From Bemisia tabaci (lineage: Eukaryota; Arthropoda; Insecta; Hemiptera; Aleyrodidae), in the NCBI RefSeq assembly GCF_918797505.1, contig NC_092801.1, forward strand, positions 33,184,487-33,248,486: a DNA stretch of 64,000 nucleotides, read 5' to 3'. Shown one piece after another: positions 12,985-27,500 of this stretch. Position 1 is the first letter of the stretch, and the number at the start of each line of letters is the position of its first letter. The position numbers and the translations under genes are program-made. Under the pieces are notes generated by a model that searched no databases, was not told where the DNA came from, and worked only from the letters and a program-made list of their open reading frames with translations.

Positions 12985-15463
12985 GGATCCTGGTACTTCA
13001 TTTCAACTGTCAGGAACCTCTGAACTAAAACATACCCCATAGCCATCGTAGTCTATTTCGTTGAGGCCAAAGTATTTGATATCGACCTCCTCCAAATTGC
13101 TGTCGGGTTCCTTCGTGGTAGGCAACATGCGCGTCAGGACTTCTTTGGGAATCTCCTGTTTTTGATAGCGCCCCCAACGACCGCCCAAGAGCACATTCAC
13201 AACCACATCTCTCTTAAGTTGCGGATCGTATATTCTATGATCCTCAATACCGTGGCTGGGGACATCTTTGTCCAGTATGATATAACACCTGATGAAAAAA
13301 CAAGAATAAATGGATCAATGAATAAGCAGGTTGATACTATATCTGCGAAAGCACATCGATGGCCAAATGGTAGCGCTACCAAATGAACGCAGGAATTCGT
13401 CTAGGGTCGTTTATTCTTCCTGAAAGGCATACACTATGATGGGGTAAGTGCGAAACCATGTGTCTCCGTTTGCGACGATGTGTGTTCCTGTCATTATATA
13501 TTACAGCTCTAAGATCGCCGGAAAATCTCAGGAAATTCGTACCAGGAATTCCTTCCCCCGCGCGACGCGCGACGCTCTGCGGAATGGGCCTGTTGCATGC
13601 AAGAGATACAGCCGCGCGAATAGACATTTTAGAGGTTAAATGACACGAAAATTGCGATGGTCACATTAAAAAAGTCTGAAATACACTCCTTACTGCGCAA
13701 TTTGCGTTGTTAGGAACGCGCTTTTTTCAAATTTCCCGCGTCTGAGGGCAGTTTTCTAATCACCGGAAACGAGCAAACGGCGGGCTCGGTGATTTCCGGA
13801 AGATGCCGAGTCGTTGTTGTTGTTGTTATTTTTCAGTTTGTTTACAAACCCAACGTGATCTCCTACAGTGGTCCATATACGCTTTATGCGGTAACCAAAT
13901 CGATCAACTTTTAAATATCCAACGCAATCCTCCTACATTTCATTTCACGATATCACGAGCTCCGATTTTTAGGTTATGTTGTCAGTTTTAGTTGACCGGA
14001 AATAGCCGCGAGTTGCCGTTAATTGTTTCCGTTAGAAAACTGCCCCCAGACGCGGGAAATTTGAAAAAGCGCGTTCCCGACAACGCAAATTGCGCAGTAA
14101 GGAGTGTATTTCAGACTTTTTTAATGTGACCATCGTAATTTTCGTGTCATTTAAACTCTAAAAAGTCTATTCGCACGGCTGTATCTCTTGCATGCAACAG
14201 GCCCATTGCGTCAAAATTAAATGAAATTTTAAAAAAAGGTAAGTGAAGAAAACATGCGTGCATTAGATTTCCTTTTAAATTTATTATATTTCACTTAGTC
14301 TTTAGCATGGATACGTTCTATTATCAACAAACCCTCAGAGATTGGAGGGCTGTGTCGGCCAGGTTGGCTAGTAGTCAGCACGTCTGACTCAAAGTCAATA
14401 GGTTTCGGGTTCGAATCCCGGTAATGGTGACTGGTGTTCAGGAAACTGATGAGTGACTTCAGTGACTGCGCAGAAACAGATTTCTCTTTGCCTAAATTCC
14501 TAAATTTGGGAGTCTCAAGCATTGAATTGTAGTTCCGGCAGTTAAACTGGTCTTCCGGTGTGCCAGGTTGCGCAGAGCAAGGAGAAGAAGAAGACGAAGA
14601 CGAAGAAGAAGAAGAAGAAGAAGAAGAATAATAATAATAATAATAATAAATCAGGTTGCCCAATTCTAGCCCAAAAGGACTATATCGAGAGACACGACAG
14701 AGTATGCACCCAACTTCACTACAGCCTCTGCAAAGAATATGGAATCGAAGTCGACGCAGATAAATGGTATGAACACAAACCGAAAAACACTGCAACAACC
14801 AGAGATGGAGAGACAACGATCCTGTGGAACTTCCCTATCAGAACCGATAGAACTGTTGAGGCAAACAGACCGGACATCATCCTACGTAGGAAAGGCCAAA
14901 CGTGTCTGCTGATTGACGTCTCTATCCCAGCAGACAGGAACATCACAAAAAAGGAAGCTGAGAAGAAACTAAAGTATAAAGACCTAGAGATCGAAATCAG
15001 CAGGATGTGGAAGACCAAAACCCGAGTCATACCCTTTGTGATAGGAGCTACCGGAGCAGTCTCTAAAGACTGGACTAAACTGAAGAACGAAATCCCTGGG
15101 AAACATTCGCTAGTATTGGCCCAGAAGTCTGCTGTGTTAGGCACTGCCAGAATCCTCCGGAAGGTCTTAAGCTAGGTGGAGCAGCGCGAATACACCTAGA
15201 ACGTTCCCACACACCAAAAACACCCCTACCGCCTACCACCTCAGGAAAGAAACCTTTAGGCAGGCGTCCTCCAGACACCTACCCTGCCTCGGTTCCTAAA
15301 ACAGGTATCCTAGTCCGTGACGAGCCACCCCCCAAGGGGGAGTGAAAAAACCACCACCCGGCCACCCAAACCACAAACAGCCCTCATACCTAGGAGCATT
15401 GTTTGCCCCTGTGTGAGGGCTTAAAGCAACCCAGCAAAGCTGGTGACAGCAGTGAATATGAAA

Positions 15464-15506
<43 letters not shown>

Positions 15507-18500
15507 TCTGCAGGGAGGACTGCCTATGGTCTGGGGTATTGACGCACCTCCTTTCCCGAGTTACTCTGGACGCACACTCTATGTGCCAAGGAGTACTTAA
15601 TGAAAAGCCCAACCCGGGGTGTTATGCGAACCGTGCCCATCGGGTCCCTTGGCACCAGGGCGCTTATGTTGGTGTCGACCTACGGAGCCCTGGGATACCA
15701 GGCGCCCTCCCAGAGTTAATATAGCCTTACCCGGAAAGAGGTTACGGGTGGACCCTCTTAAATCCTCATCTTACTCGTGGGAACAAATATGGAAACGCGC
15801 AACTCTAAAGCAAGAAAAACCCAAAACTACAAAGGAAAAACCGACCGAACCGATGATAATGCAGAAGAATTGACTCAGGTCTCTGGGACAACACGGAAAA
15901 GAACGCAGAAACAGCAGAATCAGCTGAATCAAACACCACAGGCCCAAAGCCCACCACCAACTAGCCCGGCCGGTAAGAACACAAACGCACAGCGTAGGCA
16001 AGCAACAGAGCGAGTGAAGTGGACCACAGAAGAGTATAAAGAAATAATATGGTGCTACTGGTACATCAAAGAGAGCACTCAAAGCTGCAATATAAACGCC
16101 AACTATGACCTCTGGAGAAAAAGGAATCCGAACACCCGCCCGCATATCGATGCAAACAAGCTCGCCACACAAAGACGATTCATTGCGAAAAACCAAAAAC
16201 TAAGTGAGGCACAAATTGAAGAAATCAAAGCTGATGTAGCCGCAAACCTAGCAACACAATGTGAACCGGGTGTCACCAGAAAAACCCAAAATACCAATAA
16301 CAACCAAAACTCCCCTACCACAATGAATAATGCAGCCAACCACACCCAGAGAGTACAATGGACCGAAGAGGAATACAAAGAAGTCATATGGTGCCATTGG
16401 TTTGTTAAGGAAAACACGGGCATCCACAACATAAAGGCCACCTACGAGCTATGGAGGCAACGAAACCCTAATGCCCGCCTGCATCTCAACGCTAATAAGC
16501 TAGCCACGCAACGAAGATACATCGAGAACAAGAAAAAACTAACCGAACAACAGCTTCAAGAAATTAAAGACGATGTTCACTCCACCATAGAAGCATCCAC
16601 TGACCAACACACAACTGAAAGCTCACCAGGTGATGCCACAAACGACGAGAACCGCCCGTCGAGACGGAATGATCCAACTGACACCAGGGAATCAGAGTCA
16701 ACGCCAAACATACCTCAAACCAACGAAACTCCCAGAAGAAGTAAGCAGCTAAGAATACCATCTCCAGAACCAGAACACGAAACAACTCCCCAAGAGCAGA
16801 ACACGGCGAGCACACTAGAAACAACGACCTCTACATCAAAGCTAAGAAGCGTGTATCAAGAAGTTCTCGAGATGAATCTGGAAGAAAGAGAGCCGATAAG
16901 GAAAATAAAGGGGGCGAAAAAAGACCAAGAAATCATCATGCGAACTAACAATGAAGTACAAAATATGCTTGAGAGCGAAGAAAATCTCGACCTGTGGAAA
17001 ATCAACTGCTTGCTCTACGCTGCAGCCCTCACAATCAGTGACGAGTCGAACGGCCCAAAAGGAACTAAAATGAACAAGAAAGAAAGTAAGCCCCTATGGC
17101 AAAAAAGAATTGAGTTCAGAATCCAAGATCTGAGGAGGAACCTTTCAGTACTAGCTAACTTCAAAATAACGAGCAAGGAAAAAGGACAACAGACAACCCA
17201 CAAAGTCCAGTCAATCCTGGATAAATACACCGCGGAAGGAGAAGAAAGCAGTATAGACAATGTAATGGAGCAACTGAGGCAACGTATTGCTGTCTTTAGC
17301 CAAAGAATAAGAAGATACCAGAAAAGATCAAATCAATTCTCTCACAACAGAAGCTTCGAAACCAACTGCAAAAGCTTCTACAGGAACATCAAAGGTGACT
17401 CCTCCGACATCGGTGAAACCCCAGAGAAAGAAAAGGTGGAAGAGTTCTGGAAAGGAATCTACGAAGTCCCTACTCAGCACAACTCGGAGGCTGGGTGGAT
17501 CAAAGACTCAGAGGTCACGAACAACAAAATGGAATGGACAGATCTCGGTGATGATGAACTGATAACTACCATAAAAAACCTTGCAAACTGGAAAGCACCC
17601 GGCCCAGATAAGATACAAAGCTTCTGGTTCAAAAAAATCCCTAGCATCCATAAGTACCTAACAGCCGAGTACAATAAATTACTGAACGGGAAAGAATTCC
17701 CACCATGGCTGGCCAAAGGGACTACATATCTGATAGCAAAGAATAGAGAAACGGCAAATCCCAAAAACTATAGGCCCATAACCTGCCTCAACATAGCGTA
17801 TAAGATCTTCACGGCACTCTTGGCCGGAAAAACGTACAAATACCTAGAAAGTGCCAAACTACTCCCTATAGAGCAGAAAGGGTGCCGCAAAGGAGCTAAA
17901 GGGTGCCTTGACCAACTCTTAATATCCAAAACCATCATTGAGGACTGCAGGAAGAACAAGAAGAACCTATCGATCGCATGGCTGGACTACCAAAAAGCCT
18001 TCGACAGCATGCCTCACAGCTGGATCATCCGTGCACTGGAACTCATGGGAGTGCACCCGAATATAGTAAACGCCTGTAAGAACATGATGGAGCACTGGTC
18101 AACATGCATCCAACTAAGAGGAAAAACAGATACAATTATCACCTCTGAAATTAAAATAAGACGAGGAATCTACCAAGGGGACGCGTTCTCCCCCCTTCTG
18201 TTCTGCGTTGGATTAATACCCCTCTCTACACGACTAAACAACATGAACAATGGATATAACATCAAGGCAGGCCATAAACAACTGACGCACCTCCTGTATA
18301 TGGATGATCTGAAACTGTTCAGCAGCAGCGACGAGAAACTGCAAAATCAACTCGAGACGGTGAAAGAATTCAGTGACGACATAGGTATGAAATTTGGCCT
18401 AGATAAGTGTGCCAAGGTAACCTTCAAGAAAGGTAAATACATCCACGGAGAAAACATGGATATAGACGTCGACACCAGCATCCGACAGTTAGACCCAGGT

Positions 18501-21500
18501 GAAACATACAAATACCTCGGAATGGAAGAAAGTATAGGTATCCAACATAAGACAATAAAAGAAAAGGTAAAGAGAGAATACATACGACGAGTAAGAGCAG
18601 TACTAAAGACAGAGCTAACGGCAAAAAACAAGATAACTGCAATCGGAGCGCTAGCCGTACCCGTTCTACAGTACGGATTTGCAATTCTGAATTGGAAAAT
18701 AAAAGAAATAAAAGCGCTAGACATAAAAACAAGAAAATGTCTGACAATGCATAAAATGCACCACCCATCCGCAGACGTTGACAGGCTATACGTGAGCAGA
18801 AAACTAGGAGGACGAGGACTTAGGCAAATTGAATCAACATACAAATCTTCCATCATCAATGCGAAGTACTACCTCCAGGAAAAAAAAAACGAAGACCCTT
18901 TTCTCAAAGCCGTATATGCCGTCAACCTTGCTCTAGACAAAGACCACATTGCGAAAGAAGCAAACAAATTTGAAGCCGAGCTCTAAATTTTTACTTCAAT
19001 TTTAAATTCAAGGACTCTCCTTTGCATTGAATTGCCGGGGGAGGACTAAATATCTGCCGGCCTCGAGCTGTGAATTGAGATACGAGAACATAATAATAAT
19101 AAGCAACCCAGCAAAGCTGGTGACAGTAGTGAACATAATAATAATAAAATAGCATCCGTAATGAAAAATTGGAAAACGAAAATCTCCCTCAAAACGGAGG
19201 ACGGCCAATTGGAAACTGAATTTATTTACATTAAACGTGGAATTTTCCAGGGAGATGCGCTCAGTGCATTGTGATTTTGTTTATCCCTGAATCCCCTGTC
19301 GAATGCTTTGAAAGACACTGAACTTGGGTTTCACATTAAAGAGCGCAGACAAACTCTGTATATACTCAGTCATCTGATGTTCATAGATGATATTAAAATC
19401 TACTCCTCATCGCCGGGTGAGCTTAAGATCTTGCTGGGTGTTGTGGAGTCCGTATCCGCTGATATTTGTATGGAGTTCGGGTTGGAGAAGTGCAGAGTTC
19501 TGAATATATATCGCGGAAAGGTGGCGGAAGAGGAGGAAGATCAGACTCTCTATGGTACAATTGTCGAACAAATGGATGAAAATGATTCCTACAGATACCT
19601 AGGATTCCAACAGAATCGCAGACTAAACCATAGTGACATTAAGCATATGGTTCAACAGCATTATGAGCAGCGTCTCAGGGTCTTGTTACGCTCTAGACTG
19701 AACTCAAGAAATCTGTTTAAGGCTATTAATACTTTTGCTGTGCCAGTCTTGACATACTCTTTCGGAATTATCAAGTGGACCACCACTGATCTGGAGAATA
19801 TCAACATTAAAACCAGAGTGTTGTTGACTAAGAGCCGGAAGTTACACCCGAAATCCTGTAAAGAGAGAGTGACTCTCGGTCGGGAAGTAGGCGGAAGAGG
19901 TTCTACTGGATATCCACGAGTTGTGCAATCGTCAGCTTCATGATCTCAGGACGTATTTTACAAACAGAGAACATCCTTTACATCAGGCAATCGTTTGCAC
20001 GGATAGGAACTTTACACCTTTGAATTTGGCCTCGCAGGGAGCTGCGTATCCACCGTTTCACACGGATGAGCAGAAGGAGACCATCTGGGCATCTAAAGAG
20101 TTGCACGGAAGACACTATAGTCAGATCCACCAAGATCATATCTCCAAGAGCCTGTCTTAAAAATTTCTTCAGAGCGGGCAGTTGTTTCCGGAAACGGAAG
20201 GCTTTCTACTCGCCATCCAGGATCAAGTCATTTGTACAAGAAACTATAGGAAATTCGTCATTAAAGATGGGACCGTTGATGACTCATGCAGGAAGTGCCA
20301 TTTATGTCCTGAAATGATTGATCACATCACAGCAGGTTGCAGACTCCTAGCTGGTACCGAATACACCAGGAGGCATAACTCAGCAGCCAAAATAATCCAC
20401 CAAGGGCTTTCATTACATCGTAACCTGTTGGACAGTGTGCCTCCGTATTATGAATATAATCCTGAGTCAGTGCTGGAAAATGATGCCTTTAAATTATATT
20501 GGGACTTTACCATCTATACCGACAAGACCATCCCGCACAATAGGCCAGATATGGTCCTTCTAGATAAAAATCAGGACATTGCTCACCTAATGGATATCTC
20601 AGTCCCTGCTGATGCCAATGTAGATGCTAAGTATAGAGATAAGATCGAAAAGTATCTGCCCTTAGCAACTGAAATACAGCGACTGTGGAAGCTTAAAGAG
20701 GTAATTATTGTACCATTTATAATATCCGTCACGGGGATCACTCCTCATTCTTTCCTGAGACATCTGAAGCAGCTCCACTTAGGTGAAAACGTTCACACCC
20801 AAAGCCAGAAAGCTGTTATCCTGCACACCTGTAATATCACTAGATCTTTCCTAAGCTCAGGGCAGTGACTGTATTTTTATTTTTAATTATGTGACCGACT
20901 GGTAACCTATGGTTTATGCTCTTTTATTTTAACAATCTTTTTTAAATTTTTAACAACGTTTTACGATTTTAAGAATTTTTTCGATTTTAACACCTTTTTA
21001 CGATTTTAACATTCAAATTTTAGCAATTTTAAGTCAAATTTTAGTAATTTTAAATCAAATTTTAGCAGTTTTAAATCTAATTTTAGCGTTTGTAAATCAA
21101 ATTTTAGCAATTTTAAAAGGCTCTAGCTTTAAAAGACTTGGCTACGGTCCGTCTTTCAATGAGTTTCTTTCCACAAACGTATTTTTGTGAGAAAGGTACC
21201 TATATAAATAATAAAAATAAGAAGAAACAAGTTGGTTTTTGCAATCGCTAGCGATAGCAATATTCGTCATGGGGACTTTTGCTTCTCGGATATGAAAATT
21301 TTAAGGTACAGTTCGTTTGTAGTATCTTCAGAATTGAGGGGGCTATGTAATTTTGTGTCGACATCTCTTTTTTAACATTTTTAATTTTTTTCTTTGCATA
21401 CAAGAAAGCTGTTATTTACCAATTATTTATTTTCGTTGGATTATATATGGTTTTCGGAAGTTAACGCATTTAACTTTCAGTTTCGCTTTTTCGGCGTAAA

Positions 21501-24500
21501 GTATGATAATTTTACTCTACTCATATGCCCGAATACGCATCATAAGTGACCTATGTGCTTCCTAAGTTGCCATTTTTTCATTCAAATAGATGTAACTGAA
21601 ATGTTGGATGTGTACTACCTATACTACTTTCATGTCATTGCTTTATTTATTTATTTATTTATTTTTTCTTTTTGCGTAGGTATAAATTGTTATTTTTTGC
21701 TGAATTTTGGAGAAAATATTGCTTTAAGAACGTGGAATGTAAATTAATTTTATTGAAAAAAGAAAATACCATCATTAATTTGGGCGAACAGAGAAAATAT
21801 ACATCAATATTTGGGTCAACATCTCCCTGATTATATGAAGGATGAATATATTAGTATTTCTGTATCAAAAAACTTAGCTTTTGTCTTCAGAGATACAATG
21901 ATTCTAGTCCAAGTCAATTTGTTTTATTGAAAAAACAAAAACAAAAACAAAAAATAAATAAAAAAAAACAACTGAAATGTTAGACATACTATTTTCATGT
22001 CTTTCTATTTGTATCAATAGGTACTTTTTGCTTAACTTACGAACGTTGAATGCAAATTAACTTTATTGAAAAAAGAAAATAACGTCATTAATTTGGGTGA
22101 ACATGTGGCTGATTATATGAAGGAGGTATATTCCAGTATTTTTGTTTAACATATTAACTCACGAGAAAATGTTCGTACATTTATCATCTAGTATTAATTA
22201 TTTGTTGATGATTAGTCTAAAACATTCAATACAACCATTAAAAAGTAACTGCTATCGTCGGGTATCGAACTCCCGATCGCCTATTGCCCGCACCTTACCA
22301 AAACGATGGAGCGGCTAGTCGACTAGGCTATCACGGACCGCGTCAGTGAGCGAAAAAATAGCATTTAAAAGACTCGGACGATGGGCGGGACTTATCACAA
22401 GAGTTGTCCTTGAGACGCTTCGTAGCTTCTGTTTTTCTAGGATATGAGAGAAATGAGCTAAGCGCATTACTGTAGGAGCCATGGTTCGCACTGTTTTAAT
22501 GTGTCTCGAGGTTCATCCCAGCATGCATTCGCGATCGCGGCAGTTGAGCTAAGGCAATATTTGCGTATCCATGAATTAAATCAATCAATCGAGGTCTGAT
22601 TTTGACTTATTTGTCCGTAACGAGTCCTCCAGAGCAATTTTCCACCTTGTACGATGGTTATTATGTCTTTATTTCTATTTGTAAAATTTGAGGTGGGATA
22701 ATGGCGGCTTCTCAAGAGCACCGAGGTAGGCGATCTTTTGCACCAACGAACAGAAAACTGATGGCGAAAAATAACCAATCAGAACCTCCCAAAAAAAAGA
22801 ATTTGCCCAAAATCGGAACTTCGTGGTTCTGCGCAGATTTACCAGTCAGACACGACATCTCAAGGTGGAAAAAAACTCGCTGAAAGCGAATTTTAGAAAT
22901 CAACACAACTTGACGTAGAGACATGATTGGCTAAAAAATACAACGGTTTTTGATACATCGGAAAATCAACCAAAAATCGAAGACTGGGCGAAACGCTCAA
23001 GGTCGCAGAGGCATAGGGAATCCCATAGCGATAGCAACAGAACGATTGTAAAGACAGGGGAACTCCGTTCCCATGCCAATATTAGGGGTAAAAATAGTAA
23101 TGTGTCTTTTATTTCACCTGGCGTTGTACGCGACTAGCTCACGCAAGACTTCTCTCACAGGGAAAAGCGGGTTAGCGAGCTTGGGATCATCAATGAACAG
23201 GACAACGGTTTCTCCCGGTTGTGTTCCATCCTTTTTCAACTTTTCGACGCTGAGTCTCCAATTTTTATCCAATATAAATGACCGCGGCTTCGACACGTCC
23301 TTGACCTTTCAAAAAAACAAAGTCACCAATGAAATACATCTTTTGGATCATTTGATATGAACCGCATTTGGAAATTAGGAGCTAAAATTTCTAGCTCGCT
23401 TGAGAAGCGACGCAATCGCCATTACACTGAAAAAATGTTTCCTAAATACAAGGCGGAGCCGTCTTAGACCAAGTAAACTGGATACTTAAAAAGTATCGAC
23501 AAGAAACGGAGGTTTGAACTAAGACACCGGAGTTACCTTGGATCAAGAGATAGCGTTTTCTCAATCCAACGCTCCACGTCCCCTTAAAAGAAGAAAGCGT
23601 TTACTTAAAAAAAGGAAACATTCCATGCCGTGAAAATATTTCCTAAATTTAAGAAATTATCGTTGGTTTGAAGTGAGTATCCGTCGTATTGATCTAGGTA
23701 AACTGTTTACTTAGAAATAGGAAACAGTTGCGTAACTCCCACGTGCATTTACTGGCTTCAAGTTAATGGTTTGTTTAAAATTAGTAAACGGCGTGTTGGA
23801 CGGGAATGCGCGTTTATTGTATTGAAACCAACTGTTGTCTTAGAATTAGTAAACGGGGACGCCCGGCATGAATGGATGTTGCCTAACTCTCAGGCGTGTT
23901 TACTTATTTCTAGCCAATTGTTGTTTTAAATTTAGTAAATAGTCACTGCAGGTATGCACACTGCACCCATATCATATGTATTATTATTGATCAATAATAG
24001 CAAAAAATGGTTTAATTTATCGAATTTTTGATGAAAAAAAAATTTCAATTGTATATCTGCAAGTATCGAAGACTCGACATGGCAAGTACCGACTTGCAAA
24101 TTTTGGCCTACCTATCGGGATTTGAACCTCGGACCTACAGTTTACGAACCTAACACCCTACCTACTTAGCCATCGGGGCTTATGTCTACTACGGCCGAAT
24201 TTACACTATATAAGTCATTGACTTAGGCTCTCACCATTATTGTGATAGTGAATATGCGTGAGACCTGATGGGTTAAGATTTTTTGAACCCGAAAAGATGA
24301 ATTTGGAGCAAAAAAGAAATACGCGTGTTACTGTTGTCACTTTTTTTACGTTTATTTTTGTTTCTTTCCCATCTTATATTAATTTTTAATCTCTTTAAAA
24401 AGAATTTAAAGCAATGCGCCTTTTTTAAAATTTTCTCTCTTCAATTTTTCTTGAAGAATCGCTGACTTTAAAAAAATAAGAATAAAGAATGAAACTCTTC

Positions 24501-27500
24501 GAAAATGTTTGTAACACAATAACTTTTTATTTATGATGACTGAGATTGTTACATTTTTTAAATATTACTAGTTCTATCCAATTCGATTATAATATTCAAG
24601 ACTATTCTGGACCATTTATTAGACTTTTCTATTTCAATTAGAATATTAATAGTTCTATTCAATAGTTCTAATTAATTCACATCGGGCGGAAAAGGAAGAA
24701 TGTGAGCACTATAAAAGAAACATTAATAGTTCTAATTCCTTACTTTAAAAAATAAGATTTGAAAAATAAGCTTTGAGATTTTCTGGATTAAGGCATCTTT
24801 TTCCGTGGACAGTCACAATTTATTCATAAAAAAAGTTCAATCTTCGATTACTCTTATATTTTACTCAGTTTACATAATCACACGCGTGACGTTCTAATAT
24901 TTTATTGTATAGCTGCACTTCATTTTCGTTACACTCTCTAAAGTTGATAGGAAGGTGGTAAAGAAGTGCTGGATCCACCCTATTTTGCAGGGAAACAAGG
25001 TAAAAAGGGTCAAATGCTTCAATTACGGTAAAAAATGTTGAGCTCTTATGAGTATCCGTACAAGACTGTGGAGGGAGGGGGGGCGGAAAGATCGGTCCCG
25101 ACAGGCCCTTCGACCTAAAATTTCCCCGGACACAAATGAATCAAAGTTTTAAATATCAACAATTTTGCACTCGCAAATTCCTTTCGAAAATACAGAAAAA
25201 ACTGCATTTTGTTTTCGATCCACTCCATCGTTGCGTTCATAAATCAAAGGGACCCGGAAAATCGATATTGAACAGTGTAAACACTACGTAGCAGCAGAGT
25301 TATTCGATTATCTTCATCTGTCAACTTGGTGGGTGACATGCTGAAAAGTATGATTCTCTCCACATTTTTTAATTTCTTCCTCGGCTCTTAGCATAAGCAT
25401 GCATTTTATTTGACCCTTTTTAATTCTATCTGCGAGGGATCTTTCATTCATCAGGACAGGAAAAGTAAGGAAGAAAATAAGTAAAAAAAATTGCGATTTT
25501 TTAGTGTGAGGAAATACATTGTCCGATGAAACTGAACTGAGGCAATGCAAAAAACTCCCGGCTTCAATCTACTTAAGTATTTAAGTCCTCTTTATGAGGC
25601 CCCCTTCATTTAAAAATAAAAATTAAAACTTCAAATGCATAGTGCCGATCTATTTAAAACAACGCAAATATTTCCTCTTCCTCTCCTTCTTTACTTCTTT
25701 ATTTATTTAATTTTTTATCGACGCCGAGCATATGAGTGATTTCTCAAAGGACACATTAAATGAATTTCTCCCTAAAGAACAATTATTTTGTAGACAAATA
25801 TAATGGGCATCTTGATTTTTTAACTTCCGTCTCCTTTTATTCCGTCATAAATGGTGTTGGTTTAAGCAGATGCTAACGGCATCTGGCAGCAATTGCATGT
25901 ATCATTCTCATAGGAGGCGTCACCATCTGGTTTACTAATTTTAAGGAAACTGGTTTCTTCTTCTGACGTACCGTGTTTTCTTTCATCAAACAAGCTGTTG
26001 GGTTATTAAAAGGCAACAGCGTCCGGCTTATTGCATCCTCCCCCGCTGAGGGCGTTCGCCCCGTTTACTAATTCTAAGGAAACCGTTTTCTTCTTTCGAC
26101 ACAACGTGTTTTCTTCTACCAAGCAAGCTGTTGGGTTAAAAGAAGGCAACAGCGTCTGGCTTATTGCATCCTCCCCCGCTGAGGGCGTTTGCCCCGTTTA
26201 CTAATTCTGAGGAAACCGTTTTCTTCTTTCGACACAACGTGTTTTCTTCTACCAAGCAAGCTGTTGGGTTAAAAGAAGGCAACAGCGTCTGGCTTATTGC
26301 ATCCTCCCCCGCTGAGGGCGTTCGCCCCGTTTACTAATTTTGAGGAAACCAGTTTCTTCTTTAAACGCAACGTGTTTCACTGTACCAAGCAAACTGTTGA
26401 ATTGTAAAAAATCAACGGGCGTATTGCTAATTGCATCCGGTCGCCTCGAAAGGAGTTAGCCCCGTTTACTAATTTTGAGGAAACCGGTTTCTTCTTTCGA
26501 CACAACGTATTTTCTTCTACCAAGCATGCTGTTGACTTAAAAAGAGGCAACGGCCGGACTCAGAAGGCGTTCACCCCGTTTACTAATTTTAAAGAAACTG
26601 GTTTCTTCATTCAAGCAAAAGTTGGCTTATTTTAAAACAATGTTTATTTTATTTAAGAAAACACGATTCGCTTGTCTCAAGCGAATCATGTTGTCTTACA
26701 TGAAGAAAACCGTTGGTTTCTTCCAAGTCAAACCCGCTTTGAAATAAGTAAAAAATCCAAGTAGACGCGTTTACTTAAATTCAGGAAATCTTTTTTTTTC
26801 CGTGTAGTTTTCTTACGTAGATAAGTGCTTCTTCAAATAGGTCAGAAACCTTTGCTCCTGAAACCGTTGTTCAATCGTTGGAATTCATCCATTGAATCAA
26901 CTGAACCGCATTTTGTAAATATAGGAACTAAAATTTCCAGCTCTTTTTAAAAACGACCTAATCGGTCGTTTTCCTACTTAGAAAAGTGCTTTCACGAATG
27001 GGTCCGAGGTCGTAAATGAAGTCCGACTGATCAAAAGGGGTTTTTTTATTTCCGTCAAATAAAACGTTACAATGGACAAAACTAAGGCATCCATACCGAC
27101 ACCGGAAACCAGCGACCTATGGGCAGCAGCCCGAGCAGAAAACATTTTTGTCGGGTCCTCTAGGCTGATTATTGAAATTGATAGACAAAGCAATAGATGA
27201 AAGAAACAAAGTAAAAATGGAGCAATTCGGTTGATGGAAGCGGGTTATTTCAATCGACAAATGGACTAAATTTTGCAATGTGAGACTAAAATTTTCAGCT
27301 CACTGTAAAGCAACGTAATTGCCATTATTTTTCTTATGCAGATAAGTGCTTTTACAAATGGGTCAGAAATTTTAATTCCTAATCATTGCAAAAGTTGGTC
27401 CAAATGAGGTTTGCAATAGGGTGATTTCACGATAAGAGGAATAGTCGTGTCGCCGTGGGTTATGAACGATATAGGGCAAAACGATTGAAAACCAAATGAA

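Larger units (their letters stand above)
23423..26808. mobile_element. 3.4-kb element with CACGGAAAAAA-type ends and internal repeats
   Basis: The left end acactgaaaaaatgtttcct is inverted at the right as aggaaatctttttttttccgtgta. Near both ends and in the middle are many tttacttaaa / tttactaatt words in opposite orientations (for example 23700-23960 against 25930-26640). No protein frame was recognised. It resembles a large non-autonomous DNA transposon and shares terminal words with 52904-53173 and 56956-57252. Confidence 0.6.

Noticed and set aside
14295..14816. 173-codon minus-strand frame with long Ser and Tyr runs
   Set aside because: The runs come from the GAA/TAA microsatellites; the rest is antisense to a SINE and a retrotransposon fragment.
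22255..22345. Functional tRNA gene
   Set aside because: A and B boxes are present but acceptor and T-arm pairing fail by eye; kept only as a SINE-like head.
25926..26640. CRISPR-like array
   Set aside because: Units are ~132 bp direct repeats without short repeats and unique spacers, and the DNA is eukaryotic.
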